DNA of 64,000 bases from Pseudofabraea citricarpa. Its lineage: Eukaryota > Ascomycota > Leotiomycetes > Helotiales > Dermateaceae. Each line of letters starts with the position of its first letter. The stretch's first letter is position 1. The translations under genes were made by a program, and so were the position numbers. Where the stretch lies: the NCBI GenBank assembly GCA_029641185.1, contig JAPWGK010000009.1, positions 1,128,501 through 1,192,500 of the forward strand. The letters are read 5' to 3'. The notes below the pieces were generated by a model. The model made no database searches and was not told where the DNA came from. It saw only the letters and a program-made list of their open reading frames with translations. Positions 59,073 through 64,000 of the stretch are shown piece by piece.

Positions 59073-60925
59073 AATATAACTTTTATTCTTATATATTCCC
59101 TCTTATTTATTATAATTACTATTATTATAATTATCTTATTATTCTTATAAATAATTCTTATATTATCTTAGGTAATATTTTTATTCTCTTAGAGATAATT
59201 GGTTATAAGATCTAGGTTTATTTTATTAGTATTTGCTCTCCTAAGTTTTACCTTTATTATCTTATATATATATTATATTATAGTTCTTTATATTATTTTA
59301 CGAATATATTATTCCTTAGCTATTACCTGCTACTAGTTATAATACTTATAAAAAGCTAGTAACTTCTCCTAATATCTTATTAATCGAACTTAATATAATT
59401 TAGAATATATTTTATTATTTAATAATAATTTTTAATAATACTAAGTCTTTTTTTATAACTATTATTATATTTTTGGTTTTTATTTTCTCTTATTTAATTA
59501 TAACTTCCTCTTTTAAAATTCTTAATACTTTTATTATAATTTTTATAATTTTATTAAAGCTTATTTTCTTAGACCTAAAATATATTCTTACGTTTATTTT
59601 AATTATATTATTAGTTAGCCTAGAAATAAATTATTTAGTAATATTCTTATTTTTTTTTATTTATTAAGTATTTTCGGATTATTCTAGTTTTATTAATATA
59701 TTCTTATAATAATTTATCTCCTTACTTAAGGTTATATAATTATTATTATATTATTTGCTTTATTTTCGTATATATTTATTCTTAGAACTAATCTATTATT
59801 AATTACTTAAATATAAACCAAATACTTCTTATATTCTTATTTATATTATAATAATATTAATATATTATTCCTTATATTTTACTAATTACTCTTAAGTAAA
59901 TTCTCTTATTTTTATTTATATTCTTAGGAGTTAGTTTTATTTCTTTTATTAGACTAATATATAACTTATAAGCTAATTTTAGCTAAAGTTTTATATTATT
60001 ATTATCTCCTTTAAAAATTAGGATATTAATAGAAATTATTATAATTATACTTACTCTTTTTAACTCGATTTAATCTTATAAATAACTTAGTATTATTATT
60101 TTAGAAAAGCTACTAATATTTTAGTTTTATAATACTTTTATACAAGATATCTAATAATCTAAACTTTCTAAATCCGACTATTAAATTACTATAAATTCTA
60201 GCTTATTAGTAATTTAGCTTATCTTAGCTTCGTATAATAATATAAAAATAATTCTATTATATATATTTAAGTTATATCTTACGACCTTACTAGTAAATAA
60301 TACTATAAAACTTAATAGTAATAATTACTAAATAATAAATAATAAGAGTAATATTTTCTATTTACTTTCTTTTTTTAGAAAAGATATCTTATTTACTCTT
60401 AATCTAGGATTTATAAGCCTCTTAGTAAAATATAATAATAATAAAGATATATAAGAGATTATAAGATTAAAAGTAAGGGGTAAAAAAGAGGTAAAAAGAA
60501 AAAGAGAAAATAAAAGTAGTAAAAGTCTAGATTATTAGGATATTATTTTAGTATCTGCTTATACTAGGCTCGTATTATAACTTAATAGTTTCTAATAATA
60601 ATAATTATTATCCTTTTTAGCCTTAAATATCTTTTCCCTTAAATTCGTACTATAATATCTTAAGATACTCTAATTTAGTTTCTAGCTTCTTTCTATTATT
60701 TTAGTTTTCTTATATATATTTTATAATATTACTCTCGTTTTAGGTTTTCCTATAAATATTTTATTCCTTAGTTTTACTATCGTGTTCTTTCGTTCCTTAA
60801 TACTCGGCTTATATATATACCGTAGTATAAGTATTTCCTTATTTGTTTAGTTTCCCTAAAATTATCTAGTATTCTAATAACTATAATCTAATTAAATTAC
60901 CTCTCTACGCCGCCTCGTGCTCTAG

Positions 60926-61062
60926 TATAAGGTATATACGGATCCTACAGAGTATATTCGTAGATTAATTAGTTACTATGAAACTATATATATTACCCTA
61001 ATCAAGAGCTTTATAATGATTTCTAGTGCCCGTAGGCCTTGCCTTTCCCAGCCTAGCTCACA
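60926..61062 (-). repeat. Right LTR (5' LTR of the minus-strand element)
   Basis: 137 bp, start TATAAGG (TGTGAGG in the left copy) and end CTCACA. It differs from the left LTR at 14 positions, all transitions, without gaps. Confidence 0.92.
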
Positions 61063-61066
61063 GCGA

Positions 61067-62278
61067 GCAGCCCCAAGTGGTTTAACTTTCATCGCTACCT
61101 ACGCTTAGCTATAGAACCAGTGATCCTTGTTATATGAGACATAAAGCGGGCAGTCAGATGAAGTGGACACAAAATTACAGTAGGCAAGCAACTAATATGC
61201 TAACATGGGAAGATCGTCTGATAAGAAAAGCCCAAATGAGAACAACAAAACGTAATCTGATTGGAGAAAACGGAGCAGTTGATTTTAGCAGTACCTCTTA
61301 TTTACTAGCGCGATGATTATTTCTCCTCTCTGGCCCCTCTGGGTTAAGAGTGACATGCCATAAAAATTAAATATCCAAGATAAACTTTGTCGCCCATGGA
61401 TTTTACTTTGATCGAGATCTGGGGTAAGGAAGTTAGATCTGAACCCCAAGCTGTCATCTGATACCGTATCTGGCCCGATGCGGAAAGCGGAAAGAGCTCG
61501 TAAAAGATGGATGGATGGCATGATATCAGACAACCTGGCGAACGAGGCTGGCTGATCAGAAACCCCCGAAACCCCGCAACGACGTGCATCTTTTGCGCCA
61601 TTGGAAGCAATCCACACATCAAGCCATTGACGGCAGCGACCGCATACCGCAGTACGTACCTGACTCGCGTGACCCTTCGATGCCGGGGGTAGTTCCGTAA
61701 TCAATTGGACGAGAAACCATGAAAGAGGAATACTCTCCTTGCTAGCCTACAGTAGCAGCAGGTTGGGATGGAGTTCTGCAGCCTGCAAATGCAAATGCAA
61801 ATGCAAATGCTGTCTTGATCGTTACAGGGTTGCTGGTGGCATGCCCGACCGGGCTGTATTGGCCTTGTCAAAGGTGCAGCGGCAGATGCGTCATCGCGTG
61901 GGGTTTATCGTTATCAGTACAAGGATAAGGACAAGCCCTCAATGTCCCGCTTTCACGTCAAAGAAAGTGGAATCGAAGCAATCGAGGAGTGGGATTCAAG
62001 CCTCCTAGCTTCTTCTGCAATACTGCAAGACTGCCCACTACCATGCGCTTAGATACGGTCTGGATTCGCATGTCAGATATCATAGAAATGATCCGGGCCT
62101 CGTTCAGTCGACGACAGTGGGTCGCAGCAAAATCCGCGTCTTCCCCGGAATATATGGAGAACGTCGTAGTCGGACCGACGTATTTCCGACGCAAAAAGTC
62201 TAAACTGTTGGCTGACAGGATTCCGAGCAAAACATCCTGACGTGAGGCTCCCAGAAGAATACCAAACCAGACCACATC
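61067..62278. other. Gene-free spacer with a TGCAAA repeat
   Basis: Normal base composition returns immediately after the target duplication. A run of about four TGCAAA units lies at 61,784-61,810. Frames on both strands (for example 61,285-61,704 minus) have no family likeness. The last part is the presumed COX19 promoter. Confidence 0.5.
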
Positions 62279-62834
62279 ATGAGTACGTTTGGCAGCCCCG
62301 GTGGGCGCCAGATCAATTCCAAGCCCTCGCCGTAAGCCTTATCGCCCCAACTGCCCCCCATTGCTAATATCTCTTATGAAAGCTGACCCCATTCTGTCTG
62401 TAGACCTGAACGGGGCTCGTTCCCGCTTGATCACGATGGTACGTTCCTGTTTGGGGGGCCCGTTGGGACGGTTCGCCCCCTTCCCCCTCGGGTACCTTCA
62501 TCTGTTTGCAGGGCTAACTGACGCTGTGGTTCAACGGCAGGCGAGTGCAAAGATGTCATGACCAACTATCTCTCGTGTATGAAGAAGGTCAAGGGCATGA
62601 ATGACCCAGAGTGCCGAAACCTGGCTAAATCATATCTGGCATGTCGGATGGAGAGGTAGGACAGCAACCGCAGCTAATGCACTGAGCCATCGGTAACTGA
62701 TGTGTTTGCTTGTTAGGAATCTGATGGCCAAAGACGAGTTCAAGAACCTGGGCTTCAAAGAGGATCAGCCGGCCGAGCAGCAGCAGAAGACTGACGGTGG
62801 CAACAAGGGCGAGAAGGGCGAATTGAGATGGTGA
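62279..62834 (+). CDS. COX19: Cytochrome c oxidase assembly protein COX19
   Basis: Four exons, 62279-62331, 62404-62438, 62541-62655 and 62717-62834, give 106 residues; all joins are in frame. The twin CX9C motif is complete: Cys32-x9-Cys42 and Cys54-x9-Cys64, within the family stretch [15 protein letters not shown] and [18 protein letters not shown], followed by [11 protein letters not shown]. The Gln/Lys/Gly-rich tail is variable. Family knowledge: COX19 is a small protein of the mitochondrial intermembrane space, imported and oxidised by Mia40, and helps deliver copper and redox control for complex IV assembly. Confidence 0.95.
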
Positions 62835-63459
62835 TGTGCTGGGGGATGGGGATGGGGATGGGGGAAGGGGGTTAGATAGCTCAAGTCTTGACAGAGGATT
62901 AGTATCCTTGTATTTATACGGCGATAAGGCGTTCCTGGCCATGATTTCCAAAACCAAAAGAGATGCTCCGGCCCCCAGGCTCAGGGGCAACGGAAACGAT
63001 AAATGCACATCACTCTTGCATTCTGCACGTCGCTGCAAACTCACCACTCTGAATAGGCTAGAGCCCGGGGTCCTGACCAAGGCAAACCAGTAACTTATAT
63101 ATCAGCCTGGGTAACCACGACGGGGGCTGGCTGCCATGTTGGGGAGGAGAGCGAGTCTCTTTTAATATGGCAATCCGACGTCGTCTGCCCCCCCTTGCCC
63201 TCTTCGCTCGCCAGACATCAATAGCCTCACTCAGGTCACGCTCGCAATAATGGCCACGATGAGCAGCTCGGGGCACGTTGGTGCTGTGCGAGCCGAGCCG
63301 CCGCTAACGAGAATCCCAAGTGAACAGCACATTATTCACGCGCAGGCTCGACGTCTTTTGCACTCGAGACTCCGACTCTCGCGGCCACGCAAACTCGGTC
63401 ACGATAGCTCTAGCTGGCTGAGTCGTCGCCCTCGCCCTCGCCCTCGCCCACAGCGCAAC
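62835..63459. promoter_or_regulatory. Spacer with G-rich repeat and the NPR3 promoter/leader
   Basis: A purine-only G-rich run (GGGGAT units, 62,841-62,871) lies in the COX19 3' UTR; its four or more G-tracts could fold as a quadruplex. CGCCCT repeats at about 63,428-63,450 lie just before the NPR3 start. The frame is open in phase from an ATG at 63,250 to NPR3. Confidence 0.45.
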
Positions 63460-64000
63460 ATGTCGGAGCTCCCCATGCTCTCGGGCGACACGGGGCTCAT
63501 CGGCGTGTGTTTAGTGATACGCTCCAGAGATGGTCCCCGATTTGTCTTCCACCATCCGCCGCGGCCAATCACCGATGCCGTGCGACATGAGGATACTCAA
63601 GGGACCGAGCTGGACCAGGCCGAGCTGGAGACGGACGGCGAGAGTGCCAACGACGACGAGGATCCGGACGACTCGAGTGACTCGGAGCTCGAGGATGATG
63701 GTGGATATCAGATGCACACAAAACTGGGGCGTCTCGATCTGGCTGGCAAGAATCCTGAGAAGCACCGAACAGCAGCCAAGCGGAGGCCCGGTCACGTGGA
63801 TACATTCGAGGGCGACGACCACTACGATGCGCCTGATGGCGAGCAGATTGTGCCCTGGGAGAATGTGTTTGACTTCCCCACCAAGGATCTGGAGAGCATC
63901 CTGACACCATCACGGGCATATCACAAGAAGAGGTTCCAGCTGCACTTAGACCCACTCTACTTCCTAACCTATCCTATCCATATTCGAGAAGATGGAACGT
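63460..64000 (+). CDS. npr3: NPR3, nitrogen permease regulator 3 (SEACIT/GATOR1 subunit), 5' part
   Basis: The frame from the ATG at 63460 stays open to the right edge (180 codons), so the gene is cut by the window. The N-terminus reads LIGVCLVIRSRDGPRFVFHHPPRP, the start of the NPR3 longin-type domain. An acidic Ser-rich insert follows (DGESANDDEDPDDSSDSELEDD), then VFDFPTKDLESILTPSRAYHKKRFQLHLDPLYFLTYPIHIRE, another conserved block. An earlier in-frame ATG (63250) would add 70 Arg/Pro-rich residues, and I treat this as leader. Family knowledge: with Npr2 and Iml1 it inhibits TORC1 at the vacuole when amino acids are scarce. Confidence 0.93.
   Translation, partial: MSELPMLSGDTGLIGVCLVIRSRDGPRFVFHHPPRPITDAVRHEDTQGTELDQAELETDGESANDDEDPDDSSDSELEDDGGYQMHTKLGRLDLAGKNPEKHRTAAKRRPGHVDTFEGDDHYDAPDGEQIVPWENVFDFPTKDLESILTPSRAYHKKRFQLHLDPLYFLTYPIHIREDGT

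Larger units (their letters stand above)
49578..61066 (-). mobile_element. RIP-inactivated Ty3/gypsy-type LTR retrotransposon
   Basis: The block is flanked by a GCGA duplication (49578-49581 and 61063-61066) and bounded by two 137-bp LTRs. The inside is visibly about four-fifths A+T, and the dinucleotides CA and TG are almost absent while CC, CT, GG and CG remain, the signature of C-to-T mutation at CpA on both strands. Only one frame of 60 codons or more survives, and it is spurious. Remnants read on the minus strand in the order gag zinc knuckle, reverse transcriptase, RNase H, integrase, which is the Ty3/gypsy order. The right LTR is therefore the 5' LTR. Length is 11.48 kb inside the duplications, long for gypsy. 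A nested insertion is possible. Confidence 0.9.

Noticed and set aside
59473..59667. 64-codon hydrophobic plus-strand frame inside the AT-rich block
   Set aside because: Composition is Ile/Leu/Phe from AT-rich codons on the strand opposite to the gag/pol scars; a RIP by-product.
49739..60900. AT-rich block as centromere, mitochondrial insert or horizontally acquired DNA
   Set aside because: LTRs, a target duplication, CpA/TpG loss and gypsy scars explain it. No mitochondrial genes or satellite repeats are seen.
61285..61704. 139-codon minus-strand frame right of the element
   Set aside because: No domain, no splice support, and overlapping frames of similar length on both strands.
63511..63955. 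Minus-strand and shifted plus-strand frames over NPR3
   Set aside because: Shadows of the GC-rich NPR3 reading frame, which runs off the window edge.

Overview
This is nuclear DNA of a filamentous ascomycete (Pezizomycotina), and a leotiomycete is my best guess. The genes carry many short introns (about 50-130 nt, with CTAAC-like branch points) and show fungal-type products: an ODC-type mitochondrial carrier, Zn2Cys6 regulator, ArAE_2 transporter, and Sir2 with a fungal N-domain. An 11.5-kb block has lost almost every CpA and TpG, which is the mark of repeat-induced point mutation (RIP). The exact species cannot be read from the sequence.

Left part (1-32.4 kb) is a conserved core region. In order it holds: the 3' end of an unrecognised helical protein; a small Lys/Thr/Ala-rich chromatin-like protein; the mitochondrial 2-oxodicarboxylate carrier; the replication helicase/nuclease DNA2, divergent from the carrier; an ArAE_2/Bre4-like membrane protein; a Sir2/Hst1 deacetylase, divergent from it; a PMC1-type Ca2+-ATPase behind a 3.2-kb gene-free leader/promoter region; complex I subunit ESSS; mitochondrial branched-chain aminotransferase; an SCYL2-like pseudokinase; and an NmrA-like reductase. 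I rebuilt the exon structures by matching splice sites and reading frame to the family signatures.

Middle part (32.4-49.4 kb) looks accessory, with well-spaced genes: a secreted TAP-like hydrolase, two related tubby-C-like proteins on either side of a Zn2Cys6 regulator, an F-box protein, an alpha/beta hydrolase, and two kinase-fold proteins of unknown substrate.

From 49,578 to 61,066 lies one RIP-ruined Ty3/gypsy-type LTR retrotransposon on the minus strand. It has two 137-bp LTRs (TGTGAG...CTCACA ends), a 4-bp target duplication (GCGA), and unmistakable scars of the gag zinc knuckle, reverse transcriptase, RNase H and integrase. About 4.3 kb between the integrase scar and the 3' LTR is not explained by standard gypsy content.

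Right end (61.1-64 kb) returns to core genes: COX19 (complex IV assembly) and the 5' part of NPR3, the amino-acid-sensing SEACIT/GATOR1 subunit that acts upstream of TORC1. No tRNA, rRNA or CRISPR was found.
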